A stretch of 60,000 bases of DNA, from positions 21,715,841 through 21,775,840 of the forward strand of contig NC_092575.1 in NCBI RefSeq assembly GCF_037975245.1, read 5' to 3'. This DNA comes from Apostichopus japonicus. Taxonomy: Eukaryota; Echinodermata; Holothuroidea; Aspidochirotida; Stichopodidae. Shown piece by piece: positions 24,501 through 33,300 of this stretch. Position numbers and translations under genes: made by a program. The stretch's first letter is position 1. Each line of letters opens with the position of its first letter. A model generated the notes under the pieces. It had not been told where the DNA came from and ran no database searches. It saw only the letters and a program-made list of their open reading frames with translations.

Positions 24501-25814
24501 TATGTATTATCAGCCTCAGCTCCATTGTGGACATGCTGTGTTTGAAACGCCTACAGAAAGCCACCGGTAAGACCACAAATAATTTCAATCGGTAAGGTTG
24601 GTGTTAGGTATAAAACTATCACCTCTCTGGTTGAATCTGGGATGCAAAACTCTAAATTCAGAATGTTGTGATGTTAATGGCAGTGAACTTCCTAGTGTTG
24701 ACCAAAAAACAACACAAACACACAAAATTGGAGGAATCACAGTGTTAGCTGCTGGTTTGTAGTTTACAGCTTCCATACGATACTCAGAGAGAGTTGTCAT
24801 GTTGTCATATGAACTGTTTTGAAATTTTTCATTTTCTCTCCCCCCCAACCCTCCCTCTTTTTAACATAAATATGTTTATCAAATTTTATTTTAATCTTCA
24901 CAGAGCTTGTCTATGACGACACCTTTTCAGTTTGGGAGACAATTTGGACTGCCAAACATTGCGCTTCTGCAAACTTTGTCCTGTTTATCGCCCTCGCTTT
25001 GGTTGAGTACTACCGGGATATCATTCTGGATAACAACATGGACTTTACAGATATCATCAAATTTTTCAACGGTAAAGTTTTTATTTGCAGCTTTTTAGCT
25101 TTCACTTACAGTACAGTGGGGTCTCGTATTGTTAGTACCTAGCCTAGAAAGGCCTATATTTAGGAATATCTTTGGGAGAAGGCTCTTCATAATTGAATTT
25201 ACAATATTTGATATTCTATTCATCTGAAGCATATTGTATGTATAATATTGTCAAAAGCTGACCACAATTGGACGGGTGCCTTGGAACACTTAACGTCACA
25301 AGTAATAATGTTTTAGTGTGTTCATTAATATCAATAAATATTCATTGAATATTATTAATATTCATTAAAGATTCATTAAAATAATCATTAATATTTATTA
25401 GAGACTCATTAAATATTCATTAAATAATCATTAAATAATCATTAAATATTCTTAAATATTCATTAAATGTTAAAGTTTAATATTCTACCTATGAGAAAGG
25501 TAGTAGTTTTCAGATTTGATTAATTTATTTTGTGTCAGGATATTGTGTGTGTAAATTCACCAATTGAATGATTACACCTCTAACAGTTTCAGATTCGATT
25601 CAGTTATTTTGTGTTAGGATATTATGTGTGTAAATTCACTAATTGAATGAGTAAACTTCTAACATTTTCCTGATATTTCTTTGGCTGTGTGTCTTCAATC
25701 GTCGTTATTCTCTATCTCTCATCAGAAATGGCTGAGAGACACGATGCCAAGGCCGTTCTGAAGATTGCACGTGAACTTGTGCACAAGGTACAGACGTTAA
25801 TCGAAAACAAGTGA
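131..25814 (+). CDS. sgsm2: Small G-protein signalling modulator (SGSM1/2 family), RUN + PH-like + TBC RabGAP; 5' partial, 19 exons
   Basis: Spliced gene: 131-299, 2712-2852, 3180-3247, 4571-4719, 5761-5889, 6300-6433, 14677-14744, 15624-15947, 16655-16853, 17401-17465, 18192-18337, 18977-19045, 19479-19664, 20358-21095, 21390-21597, 22505-22614, 23459-23555, 24904-25071, 25726-25814. All junction phases agree and the join reads about 1084 residues to a TGA. Residues 1-220 are most of a RUN domain ([26 protein letters not shown]). Residues 225-400 are the PH-like Rab-binding region ([19 protein letters not shown]). From about 535 to the end is the TBC domain, with arginine-finger motif IDKDVQR (R about 881) and glutamine-finger motif YVQG (Q about 915). 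SGSM proteins bind RAP and RAB GTPases and act as RabGAPs on membrane traffic; C. elegans TBC-8 belongs here. The RUN-first order excludes SGSM3. The symbol rests on MNT being next door; an invertebrate gene may be co-orthologous to SGSM1 and SGSM2. The first roughly 45 residues lie upstream. Confidence 0.95.
300..2711 (+). other. SGSM intron 1, with a 189-bp duplication
   Basis: An AT-rich intron of about 2.4 kb. Apart from the GA-rich duplication near 2002-2310 I see no conserved coding or RNA signal. The open frame at 469-942 has no family motif and no exon-like borders. Confidence 0.7.
2002..2310. repeat. 189-bp tandem duplication with internal GGGGGAGTGGCAGA minisatellite
   Basis: The block starting gcaggagga then (t)caacatct(c/t)aatttta(t)...gacaggact occurs at 2002 and again at 2191, so the period is about 189 bp. 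The first copy ends in a G-rich array of gagggggagtggca units at about 2100-2190. The second copy is diverged and partial. Confidence 0.7.
2712..2852 (+). CDS. sgsm2: SGSM visible exon 2 (RUN domain)
   Basis: It lies between a ttcccag acceptor and a gtaagc donor. It reads [12 protein letters not shown], then a conserved helix containing [19 protein letters not shown], and ends ENCG. Entry phase is 2 and exit phase is 2, matching both neighbours. Confidence 0.93.
3180..3247 (+). CDS. sgsm2: SGSM visible exon 3 (RUN domain)
   Basis: A short 68-nt exon reading [20 protein letters not shown] then LL, nearly identical to vertebrate SGSM2. The acceptor is preceded by a T-rich tract ending ccatcag and the donor is gtaagt. 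Confidence 0.93.
4056..4086. repeat. Short inverted repeat (hairpin)
   Basis: Arms AATTGAAGCC (4056-4065) and GGCTTCAATT (4077-4086) are perfect 10-bp complements. GGT and ACC in the loop can extend the stem past one bulged G. No role is apparent. Confidence 0.6.
4571..4719 (+). CDS. sgsm2: SGSM visible exon 4 (RUN domain)
   Basis: Reads [20 protein letters not shown] followed by [12 protein letters not shown], a hallmark block of SGSM1/2 RUN domains. It ends at a codon boundary (GLQ) before gtacta. Confidence 0.95.
5541..5592. repeat. Dispersed-repeat-like tail motif
   Basis: The string GACGTTTCGATCCTAGCAGG followed by atcttcttcaaagg has the look of a widely dispersed animal repeat end, with an internal GATCCTagcAGGATC palindrome. 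I cannot see a complete element or target duplication, so the class stays open. Confidence 0.35.
5761..5889 (+). CDS. sgsm2: SGSM visible exon 5 (end of RUN domain)
   Basis: Reads [20 protein letters not shown] then NNVLVQP before gtgagt, highly conserved. The acceptor is ambiguous: AG at 5759-5760 gives this start, and AG six bases later would remove two residues and keep the frame. Confidence 0.9.
6300..6433 (+). CDS. sgsm2: SGSM visible exon 6 (start of PH-like Rab-binding region)
   Basis: Reads [20 protein letters not shown] then [12 protein letters not shown], the SGSM1/2 signature linking RUN to the PH-like region, and ends with acidic EEAEEETDK. Acceptor ctacag, donor gtgagc, exit phase 2. 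Confidence 0.94.
7290..7445. repeat. 31-bp minisatellite, about 4-5 copies
   Basis: The unit CAGTGTAATAGGGATTATCT plus ctgtagccctg starts at 7321, 7352, 7383 and 7414, an exact 31-bp period. A degenerate leading copy lies before 7321 and a partial copy follows. Confidence 0.85.
7671..7850. mobile_element. MITE-like element, copy 1
   Basis: The ends are imperfect inverted repeats: GCGTTTGTTTTCTACGAGGAC at the left, and GTCCTCGGTCTGAATGTAAT then gcaaac at the right. The core has ttgaacaaaagaattccagg and caatggaaaatacaatgggg. It is shared with a second copy at 11635-11790, but this copy has an extra 32 bp (ttgtgatttctaaagaatca plus caccacgtcctcgg). TG-rich DNA flanks it. Confidence 0.65.
8135..8222. 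repeat. 44-bp direct duplication
   Basis: TCACTAGATGAGAGTATGAT then ctttgaatggtcgtgtaa recurs 44 bp later with two or three changes. Confidence 0.7.
9751..9777. repeat. (TA)n microsatellite
   Basis: A short alternating TA tract following atctatcta. Confidence 0.8.
10783..10884. repeat. TA-rich palindrome plus CCCTCTATAA inverted repeat
   Basis: A tract of tatata/tgtata/catata units (10783-10831) sits next to perfect 10-bp arms CCCTCTATAA (10845-10854) and TTATAGAGGG (10875-10884). Both can extrude hairpins. Confidence 0.6.
11635..11790. mobile_element. MITE-like element, copy 2
   Basis: Second copy of the element at 7671-7850, shorter by the 32-bp insert. The left end cgcgtttgttttgtattctg-accgaggac pairs with the right end gtccttggtctgaatgtaat-acaaacg as imperfect inverted repeats of about 27 bp. 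Perfect (TG)n runs touch both ends. Confidence 0.65.
12411..12504. repeat. (AT)47 microsatellite
   Basis: 94 bp of uninterrupted AT alternation. It produces meaningless Tyr-Ile open frames on both strands. Confidence 0.95.
12925..13750. repeat. Dimeric satellite, 201-bp higher-order unit
   Basis: TATAAACTGTTATTT recurs at 13031, 13132, 13232, 13333, 13433, 13534, 13634 and about 13736, alternating 101 and 100 bp. Type A (gtcagtttgcaggtattagc, actcattattatacattata) alternates with type B (ctcagtttgaaggtatagc, acacattatcatacattata), giving about three and a half dimers plus diverged edges. All monomers share aggaaagaaattcttcaagt and ttgcatattcatg. Confidence 0.92.
13880..13985 (-). repeat. tRNA-derived SINE-like or tRNA pseudogene fragment
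   Basis: On the minus strand, TAGTTTAGTAG (13949-13959) fits the pol III A box exactly. GGATCAAATCC (13898-13908) fits the B box at 9 of 11 positions. ACTGG-ATCAAAT-CCAGT makes a perfect 5-bp T-arm with a 7-base loop. A full cloverleaf is not convincing, so a functional tRNA gene is unlikely. Confidence 0.45.
14677..14744 (+). CDS. sgsm2: SGSM visible exon 7 (PH-like region)
   Basis: A 68-nt exon after an 8.2-kb intron. It reads [20 protein letters not shown] then HQQ, matching the YWDYAL...IHCHQQ block of SGSM2. Acceptor ttgtag, donor gtaagt, exit phase 1. Confidence 0.93.
15624..15947 (+). CDS. sgsm2: SGSM visible exon 8 (PH-like Rab-binding region)
   Basis: Reads [40 protein letters not shown] and, near the 3' end, ATDYVFRII, all strong SGSM1/2 matches. 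A basic stretch (LPKLKRKSS) lies between. In the SGSM1/RUTBC2 relative this region binds Rab9. Acceptor gacag, donor gtgagt. Confidence 0.95.
16655..16853 (+). CDS. sgsm2: SGSM visible exon 9 (variable Ser/Pro linker)
   Basis: A locally GC-richer 65-codon open frame reading [20 protein letters not shown], then a Ser/Pro-rich stretch. It enters in phase 1 and leaves in phase 2. It is needed: joining exon 8 straight to 17401 gives a stop within a dozen codons. Its donor is weak (gtctgt). Little homology can be seen, as expected for this linker. Confidence 0.78.
17247..17322 (+). other. Exon-like 76-nt block, possible poison exon
   Basis: It has a good acceptor (tttattttacag) and donor (cag then gtatcc). 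From exon 9 it reads on openly as [19 protein letters not shown] and so on. Its 76 nt are not a multiple of three, so inclusion puts exon 17401-17465 out of frame and reaches a TGA after eight codons, before the TBC domain. Exon 9 joins exon 17401 in frame without it. It may be a regulated poison exon or a chance look-alike. Confidence 0.35.
17401..17465 (+). CDS. sgsm2: SGSM visible exon 10 (linker to TBC)
   Basis: A 65-nt exon after a textbook polypyrimidine acceptor (ctctctacag). It reads [20 protein letters not shown] then G, and the final T joins the next exon to give W. This equals the conserved [17 protein letters not shown] block of SGSM2. Donor gtaagc. Confidence 0.92.
18128..18155. 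repeat. (TATG)n microsatellite
   Basis: About seven TATG/AATG units just upstream of the acceptor of the exon at 18192. Confidence 0.8.
18192..18337 (+). CDS. sgsm2: SGSM visible exon 11 (pre-TBC)
   Basis: Reads [20 protein letters not shown] then PEIIW, followed by [12 protein letters not shown]. It matches the CRHLSTVRTHLSALV block of vertebrate proteins. Donor gtaaga, exit phase 0. Confidence 0.95.
18977..19045 (+). CDS. sgsm2: SGSM visible exon 12 (TBC start)
   Basis: A 69-nt exon of 23 whole codons: [20 protein letters not shown] then RHE. It matches the YYGGIEHEIRKDVW entry to the TBC domain. Donor gtaagg. Confidence 0.93.
19479..19664 (+). CDS. sgsm2: SGSM visible exon 13 (TBC N-terminal lobe)
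   Basis: Reads [20 protein letters not shown], then [18 protein letters not shown], a strong match to the SGSM TBC N-terminal part. It has 62 whole codons with gtaagt at the end. Confidence 0.95.
20358..21095 (+). CDS. sgsm2: SGSM visible exon 14 (acidic insert splitting the TBC domain)
   Basis: At 738 nt this is the largest exon. The 246 codons are rich in Glu, Asp, Gly and Ser ([24 protein letters not shown]-like runs, [19 protein letters not shown]). Vertebrate SGSM2 has an acidic, Ser-rich insert here too, with a DSGLPSS...SLDEGQSVGFEEED character, but a shorter one. Its GC content is well above that of the introns. Open frames on the opposite strand are shadows of this composition. Confidence 0.93.
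21390..21597 (+). CDS. sgsm2: SGSM visible exon 15 (TBC catalytic exon)
   Basis: Carries both TBC dual-finger motifs: [17 protein letters not shown] with the arginine finger, and [20 protein letters not shown] with the glutamine finger. Both catalytic residues are intact, so GAP activity is expected. Acceptor ctccag, donor gtaagt, exit phase 1. Confidence 0.97.
22301..22349. repeat. 16-bp repeat, three copies
   Basis: ACGTACATCAAATAAA and close variants start at 22301, 22317 and 22333. Confidence 0.8.
22505..22614 (+). CDS. sgsm2: SGSM visible exon 16 (TBC)
   Basis: Reads [20 protein letters not shown], then [16 protein letters not shown], matching SGSM2 almost residue for residue. Acceptor ccacag, donor gttggt, exit phase 0. 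Confidence 0.96.
22774..22884. repeat. GGGGAGGTGA G-rich minisatellite
   Basis: About 110 bp made of ggggaggggaggtgag-type units with many G3-G5 runs in the intron after the exon at 22505. The density of G runs makes G-quadruplex formation on the plus strand and in the pre-mRNA likely. Confidence 0.85.
23459..23555 (+). CDS. sgsm2: SGSM visible exon 17 (TBC)
   Basis: Reads [20 protein letters not shown] then [12 protein letters not shown], a very conserved TBC block. Acceptor tttttcag, donor gttggt, exit phase 1. Confidence 0.97.
24904..25071 (+). CDS. sgsm2: SGSM visible exon 18 (TBC)
   Basis: Reads [20 protein letters not shown], then [20 protein letters not shown] and DIIKFFN, equal to the SGSM2 C-terminal TBC. 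Acceptor cttcacag, donor gtaaag, exit phase 1. Confidence 0.97.
25320..25470. repeat. AT-rich ATTCATTAAA short tandem array
   Basis: Many degenerate copies of aatattcattaa and ataatcattaa, about 10-13 bp each, within the last intron of SGSM. Confidence 0.75.
25508..25665. repeat. 79-bp tandem duplication
   Basis: CAGATT(T/C)GATT...TTATTTTGTGT(C/T)AGGATATT(G/A)TGTGTGTAAATTCAC occurs at 25511 and 25590. It lies some 60 bp before the final acceptor region. Confidence 0.8.
25726..25814 (+). CDS. sgsm2: SGSM terminal coding exon
   Basis: Reads [20 protein letters not shown] then KVQTLIENK and stops with TGA at 25812-25814. Vertebrate SGSM2 ends the same way (LVHKVQMLIENK), so the C-terminus is complete. 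Confidence 0.97.
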
Positions 25815-26209
25815 ACCAACCACCTTAAGGTATTCAGAAGGTCACGGTGGCTCATTAATTGCCTCGTGGATGTTGAAACGAGGACAGATAACAGTTAATT
25901 AGCTTCATTGTAACGACGTGGCCCAGAGCAATCCATACTTCAACACCTGCTACAAAGGATATTAGTTCTGTCTTGCAGAAAGGAAAAGTTAACGATGCCA
26001 AAACTGATGTAATGAAAGTATCTTTTCCATTTTGATTTTACTTTTTTTTTGAAACTTTTTTTTGGTGTTGACAAGAAGAAGCCCTAGGAGTATTACTGAA
26101 CTAAGTCATCAGTTGCATCAATACCGGTAATAGTAAAGATACACACTAAAACACATTGAAATTATTACATCATGCCAGCATAGTTTGTTTGGTAATACCA
26201 TTATTGGTG

Positions 26210-26395
26210 GGTAGCACCAGTTTATGTGGCTATTACCAGCATTGGTGGTTTATTCCAGCATTGGTTGGTAATACCAGCATTAGTGGTTAGTACCATTATT
26301 GGTGGGTAGTACCATTATCGGTGGGTAATACAATCATTGGGTGAGTTATTCCAGCATTGGTGGTTAATTCCAGCATGGATTAGACCCCCTCATTG
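26210..26395. repeat. Imperfect CAGCATTGGTGGTTAAT short repeats
   Basis: Degenerate units of roughly 20-24 bp with accattattggtgggtagta or ccagcattggtggttaatt, directly ahead of the 60-bp array. Confidence 0.65.
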
Positions 26396-26429
26396 GGTAA
26401 TACATTTCCCTGAGGTAGAATCCATCATT

Positions 26430-26690
26430 GATTGGCTCCCAACAACCCTTCACTGCCGGTAATAATGGTGTGTGTGTTAATATCAACTTTGATTGGCTCC
26501 CACCAACCTTTACTGCCGTTAATAATGGTGTGTGTGTTAATATCAGCTTTGATTGGCTCCCAACAACCTTTACTGTCAGTAATAATGGTGTGTGTGTTAA
26601 TATCAGCTTTGATTGGCTCCCAACAACCTTTACTGCCGCTAATAATGGTGTGTGTGTTACTATCAGCTTTGATTTCATCAGTGTCATGCT
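26430..26690. repeat. 60-bp tandem repeat, four and a half copies, in the SGSM 3' region
   Basis: GATTGGCTCCCAACAACCTT begins at 26430, 26491, 26551 and 26611, and the unit continues tactgccgttaataatggtg then tgtgtgttaatatcagcttt. Because the period is 20 codons, open frames with repeated peptides appear on both strands. They start some 600 bp after the SGSM stop and are not judged to be genes. Confidence 0.9.
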
Positions 26691-27330
26691 CCTAGTCTGT
26701 TTTTTGGCTGACTTAAACACACAGCATTGTAGGACAGCTTTAGAGGTAGGGTGTTGTTACATGGATCCATATGTCCTTCCCCTTTGTAACCCCTCGTCTA
26801 AAATCTCTTTGAGCTTGTTCAAATGTTTCGTGAGAAAAAAGAAAGAAAAAACAAAAAACAGCGCCATCAGAAAACCTGTTACTTGTAGTTAAAATAGTTG
26901 TCATGACAACATGTTAGGATGTACAAAAACAAAAACAATGTGCTTTATCAATTTGCATCGGTTTTTTTAACCATTGCTTTTAAAAACAAGTTTTGTTAGC
27001 TTTAGGAAAAATGAGTTATATGTTTAAAAGCTACCTCAGTTCAATGAAATACTGTGCTTGACCTGGTTTTTTTGATGGGATCTGCATCATTTGTCTCCAT
27101 TTCCGATACATATTTCTGGTTTTTCTTCTTCCAGTGAAGGCCATTTCAACAACATGATTTAGTTGTTGGAATTTATGGAATCTCTTGTGATAAGTTTCTC
27201 AGAGTAATTTTGTTTTCCGAAAAAATTGAAAGTCGAGGGAGAGTCCCTTCTCGTATCTTTCTAAAGATTGCGGGCGAGGCACATCTGGACAGAAACATTT
27301 AAAATGTTGCCAGTTGTGAAGTTAACATTT

Positions 27331-27356
27331 TAATAATAATAATAATAATAATAATG
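27331..27356. repeat. (TAA)n microsatellite
   Basis: About eight TAA units ending in tgataaag. Confidence 0.85.
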
Positions 27357-30300
27357 ATAAAGTTTCATCGGACAAAATTTGTGACAAATATCTTCAAATA
27401 TGAATCATGTTTCCTATGCTGTTTCAGTTTTTAATTAATAAGTCTCCCCGGTCTGTTTGCTATTGTTGATATATTTCATGTATGTGCACAATTTGTCTTG
27501 AAAACCTCCTTTTGGGTCTCAAATGAAACTGGGGTGTGAACCTGGTTTAACATTCTGTATAAAAGGTACTGTGGCTTCTGACTGGTGCCTCCCCCTCCCT
27601 CCCTCCCTCCCCTAGAGATGGAAGGAGGTTATATAAGGATTTCCAACCAACTGAGGGGCTGAATAGCTTAGTTAGCTTAGTTGGGAGGGGGGGGTAGAGC
27701 CTAAAACTTGTGGACCTGTAGATCCCCCGCTGTTTCCCAAACTTCCTTTGCTCTTACAAAATTGATACAGTTTATTTGTTGTCTAAGAAATGTGCCCTTT
27801 GTCTTCTGATGTGTTAATACAAAACACAAAAGCAGATTTTTGTATTAACAAGTTTGCTATAAAACATTCTTTCGTTTTTACCCCATGAGCAACATTAAGA
27901 GGCTGCATTCCCCTTTTCATTGAAAAATTTAGACAATGTTATTGTTAGGAGATTTTTAATTAACTCTAAGTAAGATTGTAATGCCATTAATGTCATTAAT
28001 TAATCATTTCTGTAGACAATTTGACTATCAACAGAGTAAAATGAGTTTCTTGATTCTCATTTTGAAGAGGTCCTATAAATTTGAACCATTTTATTTTGAT
28101 CTATATACATTTAACTTAGATTTTACTCTTTAATTTTTTTGCTTTATTTACTTCAAGAGTTTACAGTATAAGTGAAGGTTACATACATAAAATATGCTAA
28201 ACGTAATCCACTTTCATTTTTCATCGTTATATTAAAGAGATATGTTGCTTCTTTCAATTTGAGTTGAATGTACTTAATGATTTTGAGAATTTTATTGTTT
28301 AAATTTATCAGGACATCTTTGTCAGCTTCTGTTACCCTTCATTTAGTAAACTACAAAATATGAATGAAAGAAAAGTCCGGGAAAAGTTAAAAATGAAACG
28401 GGATGTTTGTTTTCGGTCACGCTATACTTCTGAAATCAACCTTATAACCAGAAAATTACACAGCATTTTTAAAAGGATACCATTTTTATATTTGAACAAA
28501 AGTTTGTTACCGTTTAATAGACTTGTTTAAACTCTGCATGTAGTAATCATTGGTAAATGTTAAGATGAAACGTTACATCATATATGGATTATTTCAATGA
28601 AGCTTGCATCTATCATCTAAATACAGGTAATTCCTAGTTTGAAAATATTTGAAGTGGAATTTGGAAATGGACATTTCAACAACTCTTATCTGTTGACGTT
28701 CTTTGTATGGTTACTTACCGACCAAAACTAGAAGAATATTAAATAATATAATTTCCAGTTGACCATAGTTTATTTGACTATTTATTACCAAATGCAATGT
28801 ACTGTTTAAATTTATTTTGATTAGGATTTTTTTTCTTTTCATAAAACATTTATTTACTCAGGTGTATAGTTTTATTATGGGGCAGTGGGAATTGGAGGGG
28901 GGTAGGGGGAGGGGGCTTTGCAGCTGTTTTCATTTGGTCTCAAGAATTGACACTTAATTATTTAGACACACTGATTGGAGTTAACACCAAATTTTTGCCC
29001 CATAACCAGCAAACAGTCCATTTTGAATTATACTTCCATGATCAAAAAACTTGACTAAAACAAGATTGAAAAATTTTGGAATAATTTTTTTTTTACAGTA
29101 TTTTTGGTTGGAGCAGATATATTTCTTTTACAAACCTTAGTGTTCTAATCATTCTCTCCTTTCTCATCCTTAAGAAAATTAACCGAGTGCAAACTGCCTA
29201 GTGGATATTGTCTTCAAAAGACAAGCCTTGAAAGAATTTCATGGCCAAAACAAACTTTATAAATATATATAGTACAATTTATAAGGCTAAACCTACTTTA
29301 ATTGCCTCAATCTCCCACTTGCCAGAGATGAAATAGTCAAAAGAATAGAAAAAAAATTAAAACATCAGATGCCCACAAAAAATTATTCCTACTGTAATCC
29401 CTTATGAATGCTGTTACAAAAACCCTCTCTTCCTCAATTTAGACTTGATGAGCTGCCATCTGCCATTGTATTAATTAGATCGCAAATTTGGTCAAAGTAA
29501 TTAGATGCACAAGGAGCATGCCTAGGAGGTCATTATAAGTTGAAAGAAAGGCCATCTTTGTTTAGTCTTGTACGGTAAGAATTATCAGGAGTAAAATATC
29601 AAGGTTTTGAAGTACCTCAAAAAACAATTAATGAATGCATACAGTTAATGAACAAATAGAGCCATGCCCATTCTTTGTTAAGTTGCTGCACATGTTTTTT
29701 TCTGCAAACACAATAGAATTAGTCAATGAGGGAGAGTTGGCCGTCATAAAATTGAATTCAATTATTCTCCCGAGTATTCTGTCCTATATATATATTTATG
29801 TCATTCCTGTTTGTGATTTGAGCTTTCAGGGGTTCGGTGCAATTTTACATTTCAGTTATAAATGTTCTGCATTCTTATATTATTGGTTTCTATGGCGTGA
29901 ATTTTTATTATTTTTTTTAAATCAATTTTTGATTTCGCTGCAATGGTTTACTTTCTCTCATAAATGTTGTTTATATAATTAGAATTTTAGTAAGTTTCTT
30001 TTTTTCAATTTAAGAAAGAAAATATAAGAAAAGGAAGAGTTGTTTCATCTCTGAGATGATCCAGAATGATTCAGGATGTATGTGCCTGCAAAGGTTTTCA
30101 AAACAAAGATATCAAAAAATTTATTTAAACTGGAATAAAATTGTGCTGTCTAATAAGATTGTTTATTTTAATTTTTTTTCAGTAGAGAGAGAAAAGTGAT
30201 TTTATGATGATATCATTGGTTTTTAATTTCAGAAAGTGTACTCTGTAAAATTCATCAACACAAACTATAAATATAGTAGACATTAAAATGTGCAATTTGT

Positions 30301-33300
30301 TTGCAAACGATGCTAGTTATTTGTTTGAGCTTTCACTAGAACATATTTTTTAACAGCAAATTTCTCAAAATATTGAAGAAAGGTGAAATCGTCAAGTCAG
30401 ACCATGATTTTTCAACTAGTACTGAAAACATGTCATCTGGCAGCTGATATGTGTACCTGTTTCACCTGTTTATCAGTAGTAACCATGGAAACTATTAAGA
30501 GATGGGAACACCAAGAAGCTCTTTTTCTTCCTGTTCAATCTGTTTAAAGTTTCAGGACCCTTTAAACTCCACTTTTATCTTGATCAAAAGTCAAGGACTT
30601 TTAATCAGGTCACAAACTGTCATTCATTTGTTTCACTACCCTTTGAAGAAATTATGGGGGTGGGGGAGAGGGGCGGGTAGTGGTGATGGCCTGTTCTTGG
30701 ATACATCTCGAAATTTGCCAATGGTGGTTCAGAGAGGTAGCAAGCTAAATAAATCAATTTTGTTGATCTGAAAACAATTTTATTCATGTGACATTTCTCT
30801 TTTTAGCTGAAAAAACAAGTCCTGAAATTGTGGGAAAATTGTTGATGCATACCTGTTTTTGGAATTCTTCCTTGTTGGAATTCTTATTTATAAGAATGAT
30901 GATGGTTGTTTTAGAATAAAAAAATGCACATTGCTAAGATAAATACTAAATCTGAAACGGTACTGGAAAACAACAATTGTGAAACAGAGGGAAACACGCA
31001 GGTACGCTCTGTGCTAGCTTTAATAGTTTCACTTAAATCTTTGTGTATCTGACCAATTCACTTTAAACTAGGGTTTACTAGTTTCTTCTTGAAATAAAAA
31101 GAAAGGGAGTAAAGTTTGTGTTATCTCTGCATTCCAGACCTATTTTTTTCTGATGGTATTCTCTACGATTAAAATTCTATGTGTAAAGTACTCAACTCCT
31201 ATAGAGTAAATTCCTATTTATTAGCAGGATGTTTTGTTTTATGTTAAATAACTACTTGTTTTCTAGCTTGAAAAAAAAAGTGTATATAGATGTAAGTACA
31301 ATGTACATACATATTAGATGCAGCATATATGGTTTATTTTACAGAGGTAATTTACTTAACAGACAAAAAGAAGAAAAAAAAAATATGTATGAAAACAGTA
31401 CTTTGTGGTTGTGTTTCTTCGTGAATTTATGGTATAACTAAAGTGATAAAAATAAATTATATGTTTGTGTTACAAAAAGAACAATCGTCTTTTAATTAAC
31501 TCATCTTCTTTTTCATGTCTGGCTTAATAAAAAGCACCTGGGCAGCATTCTTTCTGTCGCAATCAACTACCCTGGAACAAAAACTGTTTTGTTAGTTAAA
31601 TGTCAAAACCATTACTGGATTGGAGATTTTTCCAAACGAGAGCCCAGAGAGATAAGTATGGGGCGATTTGAAATTGCTGCTTCTCGACAAAAGCGGCATG
31701 TCAGAAAACATTGCCTGTAAAATGGTAAGCAATACATGTGTGTGTGTGTTTTAGTCATTCTAAATATTGTCCACTTTTGTATCTTGGTATGACCACAAGA
31801 ATGTGGCTAAATGTTAGTACCAGACTTTTTATAAAGATTACAATGGGGAAGGAGGGAGTGAGGGGCAGGGGGAAGTGCCTTGACCCCCCTCCCTGGAACA
31901 TCCCTTTGAAAATAAAGACATTTAAAATGGTAGGACAGTTTCTTGCTTTTCAAAATCAAGATAGAAGAAAAAACTAACTTGCTCTACACAGCTACCACAT
32001 TGCACAGTTACAAATAGCAGGGCTGTATTCACATGCCTGTTCAACTGCTGAGACTAACTACAAGCTATTAGTTAACATTTCACATACTTGCATGTTGATG
32101 GTGAGGGGTAGACTGTGATTGTTATAGGCCAGCAGCAACCTAACAAGGGCAGAGTAGGTGGGGTTGAGTGAAAGGTCCTGCCCATGGGACAATAATGTCA
32201 ATAAGCCCCAATTTTTGAAGACCATTAATACTTTCCATTAGTTTATTATGAAAATGAGAATACATTATTCATTATCTCATATATCTACAGCCCCTCCAAA
32301 CTGGACCTGGGCCTCCAGCTATAGCCCTTCACCTTCCCCCTCTCCACCCCCCCTCCACCTCACTACAATATACTCGACATGAAAAATGTTAGTATTAGTT
32401 TCTTCACAAAACAAGAGAATCGTAAGCAAAACAAAACATAACATGAGGGATTAGGTTTCACCTTTCTCTACTTTTTTGTATACAATTAAAAGCATTTTTT
32501 TCATAGATTTGAATAATTTACATTGGTGTCATTATTCCATATTCCAGAAGACTTGCAAAATCTATATTTGCAAGATATAGATGCATTAAAAGAATGTAGT
32601 AACAATGGTTAGGAGGGAGGGTGGCATCCTTTGGACATCCCCCCCCCTCCTCCTTATAATAATGGTCTGAAATAAATACTGCTTAGTTTCATAATATAAT
32701 TGTGTACTCTCAAACTATATAATCTCCTCAACACCCTACCCTGCCCATACCTACCCCCTTCCCAACACCATGCCCACACCTACCCGCTTCCTAACACCCT
32801 GCCCACACCTACCCCTTTCCCAAAACTTAAAATGTAAATAGCTCTATAGATTACTTGTAACAAATAAATAAAGAGGGCATTCCTTCAAACTATAAAATGG
32901 CTAACTTTTATCTAGAGCTGAAGAGCACAAATGATTTGATATTATATTCACAGGCAGTAATTGGTTTATCATATAGTATCATATTTTACCATAAACAGGG
33001 AATAAAAAGGCACCAGTAAGCATAATCTGTTACCCAATTATACGTGTGATTCATGAAATTTAGCCAAAATATTGAAAGGTTGGCAAATGCAAAAATAATA
33101 CCATACATTAAATTTGTGGAACATAATTTTCTGCCTTTGATGAAACAGTTACTGACATGCTAATGTGGAACAACAGAATGGTGGTAATCAAATAATTATT
33201 CTCTTACTTATGACTGGTGAGTAATATTATATGATTTAGTCAGAATGCCAGTAAGTTACAACAAAATGCATCTGTAATTGATTTCACTTGGGATTTCAGC

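Larger units (their letters stand above)
14745..25725 (+). other. SGSM introns 7 to 18
   Basis: Intronic stretches between the listed exons. Contents: G-rich tracts near 17684-17715 and 19316-19335, a tatg microsatellite at 18128-18155, a 16-bp triplet repeat at 22301, a G-rich minisatellite at 22774, an AT-rich attcattaaa array near 25320 and a 79-bp duplication near 25508. Nothing else is supported in the remaining sequence. Confidence 0.65.

Noticed and set aside
26364-26892. Open frames with 20-residue repeated peptides on both strands
   Set aside because: Explained by the 60-bp tandem repeat period being divisible by three. No splice or coding evidence; listed as a repeat only.
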